NCBI RefSeq assembly: GCF_022807995.1
Contig: NZ_CP094351.1
Location: 4,387,501-4,451,500 of the forward strand
Source of the DNA: Pseudomonas orientalis
GTDB lineage: Bacteria; Pseudomonadota; Gammaproteobacteria; Pseudomonadales; Pseudomonadaceae
Length of the DNA: 64,000 nt
Reading direction: 5' to 3'
Positions 8,408 to 17,113 of the stretch are shown here, in pieces (position 1 is the first letter of the stretch; each line of letters begins with the position of its first letter). The notes beneath the pieces were generated by a model that ran no database searches, had not been told where the DNA came from, and was given only the letters and a program-made list of their open reading frames with translations. Made by a program: the position numbers and the translations under genes.

Positions 8408-9412
8408 TCATTTCTGCGAAAAGGCGACGAATGTCTGCACGACTTGCTCGATCTGTGCCCGGCTGACATCCAGATGCGTGACCATGCGCAGGCGCGGCGC
8501 GGTACTCAACTTGATCCCGCGCTCGGCGGCGAAGGATTTCAACGCCTGCGCCTGGTCGCCGATTTGCACATAGACCATGTTGGTCTGCACCGGCTCTACC
8601 GTGTAGCCAGCCTTGCGCAGCTCATCCCCCAGCCACTGGGCATTGGCGTGGTCATCGGCCAAACGCTGCACCTGGTGATCCAAGGCATACAGGCCCGCCG
8701 CCGCCAGGGAACCGGCCTGGCGCATACCGCCGCCAACCATCTTGCGCAGACGCCGCGCCTTGGCGATCAACGCCGTGGAGCCGCACAGCACCGAACCGAC
8801 CGGCGCACCGAGGCCCTTGGACAGGCACACCGACACCGAATCGAAATGTGCGGCGATTTCACGCGCATCCACACCCAGCTTGACCGCCGCGTTGTAGAGC
8901 CGCGCGCCGTCCAGGTGCAGGGCCAGACCATGTTCACGGGTAAATGCACGCGCCTTGGCAAGGTACGCCAGCGGCAACACCTTGCCTTGCATGGTATTTT
9001 CCAGCGCCAGCAAGCGTGTGCGGGCGAAGTGAAAATCATCGGGCTTGATTGCCCCCAACACGTGGTCCAGGTCAAGGGAACCGTCGGGTTGCACCTCCAG
9101 CGGCTGCGGCTGGATCGAACCCAGCACGGCCGCCCCGCCCCCTTCGTATTTGTAGGTATGGGCCTGCTGGCCGACGATGTATTCCTCGCCGCGCTCACAG
9201 TGGGCCATCAATGCCAGCAGGTTGCTCATGGTGCCGGTGGGCACAAACAGCGCGGCGTCGAAACCCAGGCGCCTGGCGAGCTCGGCCTCCAGTGTGTTGA
9301 CGCTGGGATCTTCACCGTAGACATCATCACCGCTGACGGCGCGGGCCATCGCGTCGAGCATACCGGGGGTGGGTTGGGTCACGGTGTCGCTGCGCAGGTC
9401 GATCAGGGTCAT
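8408..9412 (-). CDS. ltaE: low-specificity L-threonine aldolase
   Basis: A 334-residue PLP-dependent enzyme that cleaves L-threonine/L-allo-threonine (and often L-phenylserine) to glycine and an aldehyde. It begins MTLIDLRSDTVTQPTPGM and has the fold-type I features HLDGARLYNAA and, near residue 197, the PLP-binding lysine in CLSKGLGAPVGSVL. The start at 9412 gives this family N-terminus; the upstream extension in the frame is not conserved in composition. It precedes alaS on the same strand but 146 bases separate them, so it is probably its own unit. Confidence 0.92.
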   Translation of the reverse strand: MTLIDLRSDTVTQPTPGMLDAMARAVSGDDVYGEDPSVNTLEAELARRLGFDAALFVPTGTMSNLLALMAHCERGEEYIVGQQAHTYKYEGGGAAVLGSIQPQPLEVQPDGSLDLDHVLGAIKPDDFHFARTRLLALENTMQGKVLPLAYLAKARAFTREHGLALHLDGARLYNAAVKLGVDAREIAAHFDSVSVCLSKGLGAPVGSVLCGSTALIAKARRLRKMVGGGMRQAGSLAAAGLYALDHQVQRLADDHANAQWLGDELRKAGYTVEPVQTNMVYVQIGDQAQALKSFAAERGIKLSTAPRLRMVTHLDVSRAQIEQVVQTFVAFSQK

Positions 9413-9604
9413 GAAGGGGGCCTCTAACGGAATGGATAAGTCCTTTTGTGAGTGATTACTGCGGGCAAAGCCACGCAATATCAAGTCCCCGCTGCATTCA
9501 ATCGAATACCAACCAAACAAACCGATATAGCTTATCGATACGGCAACCGTGCAGTTTTTGAAAAACCATGTTAAAAACTCTGCGCCGCCAGGGTTCTGGT
9601 GGCA
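9413..9604. other. divergent promoter region between ltaE and the FMN riboswitch
   Basis: About 190 bases with no gene; it should hold the promoters for ltaE (minus) and for the riboswitch-led ribH transcript (plus). No confident -35/-10 pair was assigned. Confidence 0.4.
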
Positions 9605-9770
9605 ACGTTCTCAGGGCGGGGTGCAATTCCCCACCGGCGGTAATTGCGCGCAATGTGCATAGCCCGCGAGCGCTTGGCGCCTCGAACTGCTCAGGCAGAA
9701 CGGCGACAAGGTCAGCAGACCCGGTGTGATCCCGGGGCCGACGGTCATAGTCCGGATGAAGAGAGAACGG
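9605..9770 (+). promoter_or_regulatory. FMN riboswitch (RFN element)
   Basis: The conserved RFN core is complete: GTTCTCAGGGCGGGGTG, CCCCACCGGCGGTAA, AGCCCGCGAGCG, GTCAGCAGACCCGGTG, CGGGGCCGACGGTCATAGTC and the closing GGATGAAGAGAGAAC. It binds flavin mononucleotide and reduces expression of flavin genes. Downstream, 9856-9876 can form the hairpin CCTGTTT/AAACAGG, which pairs with part of the AGGAG ribosome binding site of the gene at 9886, so the expression platform probably acts on translation. Confidence 0.96.
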
Positions 9771-9855
9771 GATTGGCACCTAAGGGCCGCGCGCTGATCT
9801 CATGCCTGCATGAAACAGTGGTGCATACCCTTAAATCCCATTCGATTCATAACGC

Positions 9856-9878
9856 CCTGTTTTTTTCTTAAACAGGAG
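9856..9878 (+). promoter_or_regulatory. probable Shine-Dalgarno sequestering hairpin of the FMN riboswitch
   Basis: CCTGTTT (9856-9862) pairs with AAACAGG (9870-9876); the latter overlaps AGGAG at 9874-9878, seven bases before the ribH start codon. This is the only strong hairpin I see between the aptamer and the gene, so it is the best candidate for the regulated element. Confidence 0.55.
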
Positions 9879-9885
9879 TCAGAAC

Positions 9886-10395
9886 ATGCAACCCACCGCA
9901 ATCGACAGCAAAAGCAAAAACCATCACGGCGAGCGTGTCGCGTTTATCCAAGCCTGCTGGCACAAGGATATTGTCGACCAGTCGCGCAAAGGCTTCCTCG
10001 CTGAAATGATCGCCCAGGGCTATCAGGAATCGGACATCGATTTCTTCGAAGTCGGCGGCGCTTTTGAGATGCCCCTGCACGCCAAGCTGCTGGCCAAGAC
10101 CGGCCGTTACGCCGGTATCGTCGCCGCCGCGCTGGTGGTCGATGGCGGGATCTACCGTCACGAATTCGTCGCGCAGTCGGTGGTCAGCGGCCTGATGCAG
10201 GTGCAGCTCGAAACCGAAGTGCCGGTGTTCTCGGTATCCCTGACGCCGCACCATTTCCACGGCGGCAGCGAGCACACCACGTTCTTCTATGAGCACTTTG
10301 TGCACAAAGGCCAGGAAGCTGCGCGTACCTGCGCCGATACCCTGCACAAGGTACGGGCGATCCGTCGCAGCGAGCCGCGTGCTGTAGCGGTCTAA
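9886..10395 (+). CDS. 6,7-dimethyl-8-ribityllumazine synthase, type II (RibH2-like)
   Basis: This 169-residue protein belongs to the lumazine synthase family, which condenses 3,4-dihydroxy-2-butanone 4-phosphate with the ribitylamino-pyrimidine in the penultimate step of riboflavin synthesis. Seen: FFEVGGAFEMPLHAKLLA (substrate pocket), GIYRHEFVAQSVVSGL with the catalytic-position histidine, and HHFHGGSEHTTFFYEHF, typical of the decameric type II enzymes such as Brucella RibH2 rather than the icosahedral type I. It stands alone behind an FMN riboswitch, so the main rib operon is likely elsewhere and this is a second, flavin-repressed isozyme. No other rib gene is in the window. Confidence 0.9.
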   Translation: MQPTAIDSKSKNHHGERVAFIQACWHKDIVDQSRKGFLAEMIAQGYQESDIDFFEVGGAFEMPLHAKLLAKTGRYAGIVAAALVVDGGIYRHEFVAQSVVSGLMQVQLETEVPVFSVSLTPHHFHGGSEHTTFFYEHFVHKGQEAARTCADTLHKVRAIRRSEPRAVAV

Positions 10396-10413
10396 GCAAC
10401 ACCGCAAAACGAG

Positions 10414-10502
10414 TGTGGGAGGGGGCTTGCCCCCGATGGCGGTGTGTCAGTCAGCTCATCTGTAGCTCAAACACCGCTATCGGGGGCAAGCCCCCTCCCA
10501 CA
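10414..10502. repeat. REPIN (inverted REP pair), copy 1
   Basis: Two REP sequences in opposite orientation, starting TGTGGGAGGGGGCTTGCCCC and ending with its inverse complement, around a short variable centre. It lies between the convergent ribH and astE genes. The two arms can form one long hairpin and may help terminate or stabilise transcripts. Confidence 0.92.
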
Positions 10503-10526
10503 TTTGAAGCCAGTCAGGCCTGAGAT

Positions 10527-11531
10527 CTATGCAAGGCCAGCTTCTGTGGTCGGCACGATGAGAATTCCCGCACGCAAGCCATTCTTCACCTTCGGGTTAG
10601 GGAAAATAATGCGAGCGCCCTCCTCCTCGATCACCCAACGCGTCTTGGCCACATCTTCGGCCAGCAGATAACCCTTTTCCAATTCCGAAAAGTTCTCCAC
10701 ATCCGCCGGCAAATGCAGCAGGAACGCGTCGCTGTGCTTGATGACTTCGCGTGCAACGGCGAACAGCTTCAGGCCGTCGAGGCTGTCGGACTCAGGCTCG
10801 GTGCCTTCGATGATGTGCTTCAGACGCGTCTCCAGCCTGGACACATCCACCCCCTGGTTCTGCCCGAAGGGACGCGCCTTGCCCAACTCCAGCGTGAAGG
10901 CCTCGGCGTCGAGTTGTTCATAGGTAAACGCCGTGAAGGTGATAGAGGCCTTGTTCTGCAACAGCACCGCCTCCATGCCGGCGGCGCGCAGGCGCTCCAG
11001 CTCACGGCGCGAATGCTGGCGCCCTTCTTTCCACGGATACAGCGCGAACTGCTCGATCTTCGAGCCACGAATCGCGGTATGCAGGTCGTAATGCAGGCGC
11101 GAACGGCCCGGCTGGCTGAAAAAACTGCGGGCCAACTGTTCAAGTTCGGCGGCGCGCATGGCTTCGGGGCCGATGTTGCTTTCATGCCGGCCGTTGAACA
11201 GCCGGTTGATGTCCAGTTCGAGGTAACGCTCACCGCGGCGCATGGCCTCGGGGTTGCCGAACAGGAACAGAATACGGGTGCGGGGTTTGATCTCCCCACG
11301 GGCGATGCCATGCAACAGGCGGTCGAGCAGTTCGATCGGCGCGGTCTCGTTGCCATGGATGCCGGACGACAACAGCAGGTCGCTGCCATTGTCCTCGGCT
11401 TGCGGCGGACGCACTTCAAGCGCGCCCTCGCTGAGCCAGCGCATCTGCACGCCGTCGACAGTCAGTTGAATTTTTTGCGCCGGTTCGCGGCCGGCGAGCG
11501 TCAGTTCAAGCAATTTGCCGAGGGCGAGCAT
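10527..11531 (-). CDS. astE: succinylglutamate desuccinylase
   Basis: The last enzyme of the arginine succinyltransferase pathway: it hydrolyses N-succinyl-L-glutamate to glutamate and succinate. The 334-residue protein is an M14-like zinc amidohydrolase with the ligands in SSGIHGNETAPIE (His and Glu) and RLHYDLHTAIRGS (His), and LFGNPEAMRRGERYLELDINRLF, all characteristic of AstE. It is the last gene of the operon, 11 bases after the small hypothetical gene at 11543-11830, and is followed by a REPIN. Confidence 0.96.
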   Translation of the reverse strand: MLALGKLLELTLAGREPAQKIQLTVDGVQMRWLSEGALEVRPPQAEDNGSDLLLSSGIHGNETAPIELLDRLLHGIARGEIKPRTRILFLFGNPEAMRRGERYLELDINRLFNGRHESNIGPEAMRAAELEQLARSFFSQPGRSRLHYDLHTAIRGSKIEQFALYPWKEGRQHSRRELERLRAAGMEAVLLQNKASITFTAFTYEQLDAEAFTLELGKARPFGQNQGVDVSRLETRLKHIIEGTEPESDSLDGLKLFAVAREVIKHSDAFLLHLPADVENFSELEKGYLLAEDVAKTRWVIEEEGARIIFPNPKVKNGLRAGILIVPTTEAGLA

Positions 11532-11542
11532 AAGCAGCTTCC

Positions 11543-11830
11543 TTAGTGGTTGCAGCCTGGGCCGTGGACGTGATCGTCGTCATCACCTTCGACGTCGGCC
11601 GGTTCCATTTCCAGTTGCAAGCTCATCAGGTTGGTGGCCAGTGGGCGCATCAGCAGGTTGGCGTACTCGGCGTCGCCTTCTTCCACATCCACGCCGATCA
11701 GCAACTGGCCACGGCCGTCGTGCTGGATCCAGATCTCTTTGCCCTGCCAGACCACGGCAACGCGGGTGCAGGAGGTTTCCAGCTGGGTGCCGTCGGTGTC
11801 TTCAAGGATCAGCTTCAGGGTGTCGGTCAT
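11543..11830 (-). CDS. conserved hypothetical protein of the ast operon (95 aa)
   Basis: A small acidic protein with no recognised domain, ending in a histidine/aspartate-rich tail (DDDDHVHGPGCNH) that could bind a metal. It sits between astB and astE, separated by 26 and 11 bases, so it is surely in the operon. The same position in P. aeruginosa is held by a hypothetical gene (PA0900), which argues that it is conserved with the pathway. It has no assigned step; the five chemical steps are covered by the other genes. A role in metal delivery to the zinc enzyme AstE would be speculation. Confidence 0.85.
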   Translation of the reverse strand: MTDTLKLILEDTDGTQLETSCTRVAVVWQGKEIWIQHDGRGQLLIGVDVEEGDAEYANLLMRPLATNLMSLQLEMEPADVEGDDDDHVHGPGCNH

Positions 11831-11856
11831 AAATAAAAGTTCTCAGCCGTACGGCG

Positions 11857-13203
11857 TTAATTGATCTGGAAAGGATAAACCGAGCCCAGTTTAAGGATTT
11901 GCGTCAGTTCATCCAATGCCGTCCGGCACTCAAGCAACAATTGCGGGTCAGCCAGGTCGGTTTCGCGCAGGCTGTCGCGGTAGTGCTTGTGGACCCACTG
12001 GGTCAGCGTGTCGTACAGCGGCGCGGTCATGATAACCCCTGGGTTCACCGCCGCCAGTTCGGTTTCGTTCAACGCTACACGCAAACGCAGGCACGCCGGG
12101 CCGCCGCCGTTCTGCATGCTTTGCTTGAGGTCGAATACCTGTACTTCGCGGATCAGCCCGCCGCTGGCCGTGAGGTGTTGCAGGTACCCCCAGACGCGCG
12201 GGTTGGCGCGGCATTCTTCCGGCACGATCAGCAGCATCGAGCCGTCGGGACGCGTCAGCAGCTGGCTGTTGAACAAGTAGGACCGCACCGCATCCTCGAC
12301 ACTGACCTGAGCACGCGGCACGCACACGGACTGGAAGCTGCCGCCCAGCTTGCCTAGCTTGCCCTGCAGTTCGGCGAGCATCTGCTCGGTGTTGAGGAAC
12401 GCGTCCTCGTGGTAGAACAGCACCTCGCCGTTGCCCACGGCGATCACGTCGTTGTGGAACACACCGGCATCGATCACCGCCGGGTTCTGCTGGGCGTAGA
12501 CCACCCCTTCATCCTTCAGGCCGTGCAGACGTGCAACCGCCTGGGAAGCCTCCAGGGTCTGGCGCGCCGGGTACTTTTGCGGGGCCGGGTAGCGAGCATC
12601 GAACGCACTGCGGCCAAACACGAAAAATTCGACGCCAGCTTCACCGTATTCACGACAGAAGCGCGTGTGATTCGCCGCGCCTTCATCGCCAAACTGCGCC
12701 ACTGCCGGCAACGCCGCGTGGTGGGCGAAGTGCTTCTGCTCGGCGAACATCGCCCCCAGCACGCGGCTGGTGGTCGGGTGTTCGATGCTGCGGTGGTATT
12801 TGCAGTTGAGGTTGGCGGCGGTGAAGTGCACGCGGCCATCCGCCGTGTCGGCGCTGGGGCTGACCGTGGCAGCGTTGGCCACCCACATGCTCGACGCCGA
12901 GCAGCTCGCCACCAACAAAGGCATGGCCTGCCTGGCCGCCTGCTCGATGACCTGAGCGTCGGTGCCGCCGAAACCGAGGTTGCGCAGGGCGGCCACATCC
13001 GGACGCTCCTGGGGTGCGAGCACGCCTTGTACGAAGCCCATGTCCATCAGCGCTTTCATTTTTTGCAGCCCCTGCAACGCCGCTTCCCTGGGGTTGGAAT
13101 GCTGCTGGCTGTTGCTCTGGGACGCGACGTTGCCGAAGGACAAACCGCCGTAGTTATGGGTCGGCCCCACTAGACCGTCAAAATTGACTTCACAGGATTT
13201 CAT
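11857..13203 (-). CDS. astB: N-succinylarginine dihydrolase
   Basis: A 448-residue enzyme of the amidinotransferase fold that converts N2-succinylarginine to N2-succinylornithine, CO2 and two ammonia. The family start MKSCEVNFDGLVGPTHNYGGLS is present, with the catalytic Cys region near the C-terminus (GGGPACLRLRVALNETE) and the glutamate and histidine in HNDVIAVGNGEVLFYHEDAF. The ATG at 13203 is used; the frame extends 12 codons further but without family similarity. The upstream gap to astD holds a REPIN. Confidence 0.97.
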   Translation of the reverse strand: MKSCEVNFDGLVGPTHNYGGLSFGNVASQSNSQQHSNPREAALQGLQKMKALMDMGFVQGVLAPQERPDVAALRNLGFGGTDAQVIEQAARQAMPLLVASCSASSMWVANAATVSPSADTADGRVHFTAANLNCKYHRSIEHPTTSRVLGAMFAEQKHFAHHAALPAVAQFGDEGAANHTRFCREYGEAGVEFFVFGRSAFDARYPAPQKYPARQTLEASQAVARLHGLKDEGVVYAQQNPAVIDAGVFHNDVIAVGNGEVLFYHEDAFLNTEQMLAELQGKLGKLGGSFQSVCVPRAQVSVEDAVRSYLFNSQLLTRPDGSMLLIVPEECRANPRVWGYLQHLTASGGLIREVQVFDLKQSMQNGGGPACLRLRVALNETELAAVNPGVIMTAPLYDTLTQWVHKHYRDSLRETDLADPQLLLECRTALDELTQILKLGSVYPFQIN

Positions 13204-13262
13204 CGGCGACGCTCCACGAACATCTGTTTTTATAGGCAATCTTCAACACACCACAGATTCAG

Positions 13263-13352
13263 TGTGGGAGGGGGCTTGCCCCCGATAGCAGTCTGTCAGT
13301 TGATAAATCAGGTGACTGATACACCGCCATCGGGGGCAAGCCCCCTCCCACA
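13263..13352. repeat. REPIN, copy 2, inside the ast operon
   Basis: Inverted pair of the same REP family as copy 1, between the astD stop (13354) and the astB start. Its centre (GTCAGTTGATAAATCAGG and following bases) is shared with the copy at 16989-17078; over about 90 bases I count only two differences between them. Confidence 0.93.
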
Positions 13353-13353
13353 T

Positions 13354-14820
13354 TCAAATAAGCGTAATGCCAGGTGTTAGCGTGGCTGGAACCACCAAAT
13401 TCGGGGTCTCCAGCGACGCCACCGGGTACGCGCAATAATCGGCCGCATAATACGCACTGGCGCGATGATTGCCCGAAGCCCCTACCCCACCAAACGGCGC
13501 AGTACTGGCGGCGCCGGTCAGCTGTTTGTTCCAGTTGACGATGCCGGCGCGGCTTTCCAGCCAGAACTGCTGGTAACGCACCTCGGAATCCGACAGCAAG
13601 CCTGCGGCCAGGCCGTACTGGGTGTTGTTGGCCTCGGCAATTGCCGCGGCGAAATCAGCGTAGCGAATCACCTGCAACAGCGGGCCGAACAGCTCTTCGT
13701 CTTCGCGCTCGGTCACCGCCGTCACGTCGATGATGCCCGGGGTCAGCAAGGCAGCCTGGTCCCGGGGTTGGGTCATTTCCAGCAGCGCCACGGCGCCGTT
13801 GGCCAGCATCCGTTCCTGGGCGTCCATCAGCGCTTTAGCGGCTGCCAGGGAAATCACCGAGCCCATGAACGGCGCCGGTTGTTGATCGAATGCGCCCACG
13901 TCAATAGCCGCGCTGACCGCCACCAGACGTGCCAGCAACGCATCGCCCCAGGCGCCTTCCGGCACCAGCAAACGACGGGCGCAGGTGCAGCGCTGGCCGG
14001 CGGAGATAAACGCCGACTGGATGATGGTGTACACCGCCGCATCCACGTCGGCCACTTCGTCCACCACCAGCGGGTTGTTGCCGCCCATTTCCAGGGCCAG
14101 GATTTTGTCCGGACGCCCGGAGAACTGCTGATGCAGGTGGTTGCCGGTGCGGCTGGAACCGGTGAAGAACAAACCGTCGATGCCTGGGTTGGCCGCCAGC
14201 GCGATACCGGTTTCCCGCGCACCTTGCAGCAGGTTCAATACGCCCGCCGGCAAACCCGCTTCGATCCAGCACTGCACGGTCAGCTCGGCAACTTTCGGCG
14301 TCAGCTCGCTCGGTTTGAACAGCACGGTGTTACCCGCCAGCAGCGCCGGGACGATATGCCCGTTCGGCAAGTGGCCGGGAAAGTTGTAGGGGCCAAATAC
14401 TGCCACCACACCGTGCGGCTTGTGGCGCAGCACAGCGGTAGCGTCGCCCAGGGGGCCGCTCTTCTCGCCGGTACGCTCGCGATAACTTTGCACCGAGATC
14501 GCGATCTTGTTGGCCATGCTCGTGACTTCAGTGGCCGATTCCCAGAGCGGCTTGCCGGTTTCCTCACCAATGCAGCGGGCGATTTCATCGGCGCGGCTTT
14601 TCAGGGTAGCAGCGAAGGTCTCGAGCACGACGATACGCTCTTCCAACGAACGACGAGCCCAGTCCGGAAAGGCCTGACGCGCCGCCTGCACGGCGGACTC
14701 GACCTGCTCGGCCGTCGCGCCATTGCCGCTCCACAGCACTTGCTGGGTCACCGGGTTACGCGACTCGAACAATTCACCCTGGCCGGCCAGCCAGCTACCT
14801 GCGATGTACAACGAATTCAT
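13354..14820 (-). CDS. astD: N-succinylglutamate 5-semialdehyde dehydrogenase
   Basis: A 488-residue NAD-dependent aldehyde dehydrogenase, the fourth enzyme of the AST pathway, oxidising succinylglutamate semialdehyde to succinylglutamate. Seen: FGPYNFPGHLPNGHI in the cofactor region, FTGSSRTG (nucleotide-binding), the catalytic glutamate in ALEMGGNNPL and the nucleophilic cysteine in SAGQRCTCARR. Its ATG overlaps the last base of the aruG stop (TAATG-type junction at 14820), indicating translational coupling. The stop codon is next to a REPIN that separates it from astB. Confidence 0.97.
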   Translation of the reverse strand: MNSLYIAGSWLAGQGELFESRNPVTQQVLWSGNGATAEQVESAVQAARQAFPDWARRSLEERIVVLETFAATLKSRADEIARCIGEETGKPLWESATEVTSMANKIAISVQSYRERTGEKSGPLGDATAVLRHKPHGVVAVFGPYNFPGHLPNGHIVPALLAGNTVLFKPSELTPKVAELTVQCWIEAGLPAGVLNLLQGARETGIALAANPGIDGLFFTGSSRTGNHLHQQFSGRPDKILALEMGGNNPLVVDEVADVDAAVYTIIQSAFISAGQRCTCARRLLVPEGAWGDALLARLVAVSAAIDVGAFDQQPAPFMGSVISLAAAKALMDAQERMLANGAVALLEMTQPRDQAALLTPGIIDVTAVTEREDEELFGPLLQVIRYADFAAAIAEANNTQYGLAAGLLSDSEVRYQQFWLESRAGIVNWNKQLTGAASTAPFGGVGASGNHRASAYYAADYCAYPVASLETPNLVVPATLTPGITLI

Positions 14821-15845
14821 TATTTCGACTCCCGAGCAGCAGACAACGCAACAGCGCGCACTTGATCACCGACCACCAACTGCAGGCGCCTGGCGGTCTG
14901 AGGGTCGACCACCAGGGTACCTGCGGCCAGACGGGCCGGCGCTGCGGTGATGCGGCAGTCTTCGCGCTTGCGGTTATGGATCAGGAACGGCGTGGCGTCG
15001 TCCCCCGGCGTGCCGATCGCCAGCACCAGCGACTGGCTGTCGCGCACCGCACGAATCTTGCTGGTTTCACACTCCACCGCCGGGCCCGCGTCGAAAATAT
15101 CCACATAGCCCTGGTAGCTGAAGCCTTCGCTCTTGAGCATGCTCAGCGCCGGCTCGGTGTCCGGATGCACCTTGCCGATCACGTTGCGCGCGTCTTCGGA
15201 GAGAAAGCAGCTGTACAGCGGAAATTTGGGCATCAGCTCGGCGATAAACGCCTTGTTGCCGACACCGGTGAGGTAATCGGCCTGGCTGAACTCCATCTTG
15301 AAAAAGTGTCGGCCCAGACTTTCCCAGAACGGCGAGCGCCCCGCTTCGTTAGACACGCCGCGCATCTCGGCAATGATCTTGTTGCCGAACAGCTGCGGGA
15401 ACTCCGCGATAAACAGCATGCGCGCTTTGGCCAGCATGCGGCCGTTAAGGCCGTTTCGGTAATCGGCGTGCAAAAACAACGAGCACAGCTCGGAATTGCC
15501 GGTGAGGTCGTTGGCCAGGAACAACGTCGGAATTTCGCGGTAGATATTCAGTTCCTGGGAGGCGCTGACCGTCAGCCCGACCCGGAAGTTGTACCACGGC
15601 TCGCGCAGGCCGACCGCGCCGGCAATCGCCGAAATCCCCACCACCCGGCCTTCGTCGTTTTCCAGCACGAACAGGTAGTCGGCATCCCCGCGCCCGGCTT
15701 CGCCGCGAAAGGTTTTCTCGGCCCAGCCCACGCGATGGGTCAGGCGCTCTTCATTGGCCGGCAAAGTGGTCAGGCCGGTGCCGGTGCTGCGCGCCAGATC
15801 AATCAGGGCCGGTAAATCGCTGCTGCGTACGGGACGAACGATCAT
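14820..15845 (-). CDS. aruG: arginine N-succinyltransferase, beta subunit
   Basis: A 341-residue subunit of the heteromeric enzyme that succinylates the alpha-amino group of arginine (and ornithine) with succinyl-CoA, the entry step of the pathway. It starts MIVRPVRSSDLPALIDLA and has the AstA-family GNAT-like features GDADYLFVLENDEGRVVGIS and AGRSPFWESLGRHFFKMEFS. It is paralogous to the preceding aruF product, as in all pseudomonads, where one ancestral astA has duplicated. Coupled to astD by a one-base overlap. Confidence 0.96.
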   Translation of the reverse strand: MIVRPVRSSDLPALIDLARSTGTGLTTLPANEERLTHRVGWAEKTFRGEAGRGDADYLFVLENDEGRVVGISAIAGAVGLREPWYNFRVGLTVSASQELNIYREIPTLFLANDLTGNSELCSLFLHADYRNGLNGRMLAKARMLFIAEFPQLFGNKIIAEMRGVSNEAGRSPFWESLGRHFFKMEFSQADYLTGVGNKAFIAELMPKFPLYSCFLSEDARNVIGKVHPDTEPALSMLKSEGFSYQGYVDIFDAGPAVECETSKIRAVRDSQSLVLAIGTPGDDATPFLIHNRKREDCRITAAPARLAAGTLVVDPQTARRLQLVVGDQVRAVALSAARESK

Positions 15846-15897
15846 GCTATCTCCTCGAACGGGCCGCTGCTTTTGCAGCCACCCGCGAAACTCTCTT

Positions 15898-16917
15898 TTA
15901 AACCGCTACCAGGCGCACGCTGGCGCCTTCGCCAACACCCAGGGCTTCAGCCGCTGCGAGGTCCAACGTCACCGGTTTACCCGGCGCGTAGTCCAGCTCC
16001 AGCATGACCGCGCGGTAATCCTGCAACTGCGCGTTGCTCACCAGGTACTGGCGGCCGACGCCCTTGACCATCTCGCCGATCTTCACCGGCACCACGCGGC
16101 TCTGGGCAATCGAGCGAATGCCGGAGACCCGTGCGTGCAGCGTCGGGCCGCCGTCGAAGATGTCGATGTAGTGATCGGTCTCGAAACCTTCGCGCATCAG
16201 GATGTCGAAGGTGATCTGCGCCCGTGGGTGCACCTGGCCCATCGCCTCTTGGGCTTCGTCGGGCAACAGCGGCACGTAGATCGGGTAATGCGGCATCAGC
16301 TCGGCGAGGAAGGTGCGGCTTTTCAGCCCGCACAAGCGCTCGGCGGCGGCGTAGTTGAGGTCGAAGAAGTTGCGGCCGATGGCGTCCCAGAACGGCGAAT
16401 CACCGTTCTCGTCACTGTAGCCGACAATTTCGGTCACCACCGAATCGGCAAAGCGCTCGGGGTGGCTGGCGACAAACAGCAGGCGGCCACGGGAATTGAG
16501 CTCCGACCAGGGCGAACCGACCAGCTCGGGCACCACGTAGAAACTGGTGAGCAGGCTGTTGCCGGTCAGGTCGTGGCACTGGGAAAGCACGTGGATCTTG
16601 TTGTGGATCTTCAGCTCGCGGGAGGCGTGCACGAAGGTTTCGTTACGGAAACTGTAGAAAGGCTCCGAGTAGCCGGCCGAGGCGACGATGGCCGAACAGC
16701 CGGCGAGCGTGCCGGTCTCGGTGTCTTCGAGCACGAAGAAATAGCTTTCTTCACCGTTGAAACTTACCTCGGCCGCGAAGGACGCTTCGCTGGCGGCGAT
16801 CTTGTCGCTCAGGCGTTCAACGTCATCCGGCAAGGAAGTGACACCAATCGGGCTGTCTGCAGCCAGACGCTGTACCTCGCCCAGATCAGCCATTTGCGCG
16901 GGGCGCATCACCAGCAT
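15898..16917 (-). CDS. aruF: arginine N-succinyltransferase, alpha subunit
   Basis: A 339-residue AstA-family protein (MLVMRPAQMADLGEVQRLAADS, EESYFFVLEDTETGTLAGCS, GDSPFWDAIGRNFFDLNY) that pairs with the aruG product 52 bases downstream. The two share the same motifs at the same positions, showing gene duplication. It follows astC, but a 196-base gap with a REPIN lies between, so relative expression of astC and aruF could be modulated there. Confidence 0.96.
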   Translation of the reverse strand: MLVMRPAQMADLGEVQRLAADSPIGVTSLPDDVERLSDKIAASEASFAAEVSFNGEESYFFVLEDTETGTLAGCSAIVASAGYSEPFYSFRNETFVHASRELKIHNKIHVLSQCHDLTGNSLLTSFYVVPELVGSPWSELNSRGRLLFVASHPERFADSVVTEIVGYSDENGDSPFWDAIGRNFFDLNYAAAERLCGLKSRTFLAELMPHYPIYVPLLPDEAQEAMGQVHPRAQITFDILMREGFETDHYIDIFDGGPTLHARVSGIRSIAQSRVVPVKIGEMVKGVGRQYLVSNAQLQDYRAVMLELDYAPGKPVTLDLAAAEALGVGEGASVRLVAV

Positions 16918-16988
16918 GGTGTCACTCCTTAACTCTAAAACTCATAGGAAAAATGCCGGGCACGGGATCTGAGTTCACACAGATCCAA

Positions 16989-17078
16989 TGTGGGAGGGGG
17001 CTTGCCCCCGATAGCAGTTTGTCAGTTGATAAATCAGGTGACTGATCCACCGCCATCGGGGGCAAGCCCCCTCCCACA
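16989..17078. repeat. REPIN, copy 3, inside the ast operon
   Basis: Inverted REP pair between astC and aruF, nearly identical over its whole length, including the normally variable centre, to the copy at 13263-13352. Confidence 0.93.
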
Positions 17079-17113
17079 TTTGGAAACGGTCCGGCCTGCT
17101 AAAGGTGTCGCTA

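Noticed and set aside
13465..14865. 466-codon plus-strand frame opposite astD
   Set aside because: Composition shadow of astD with no recognisable motif.
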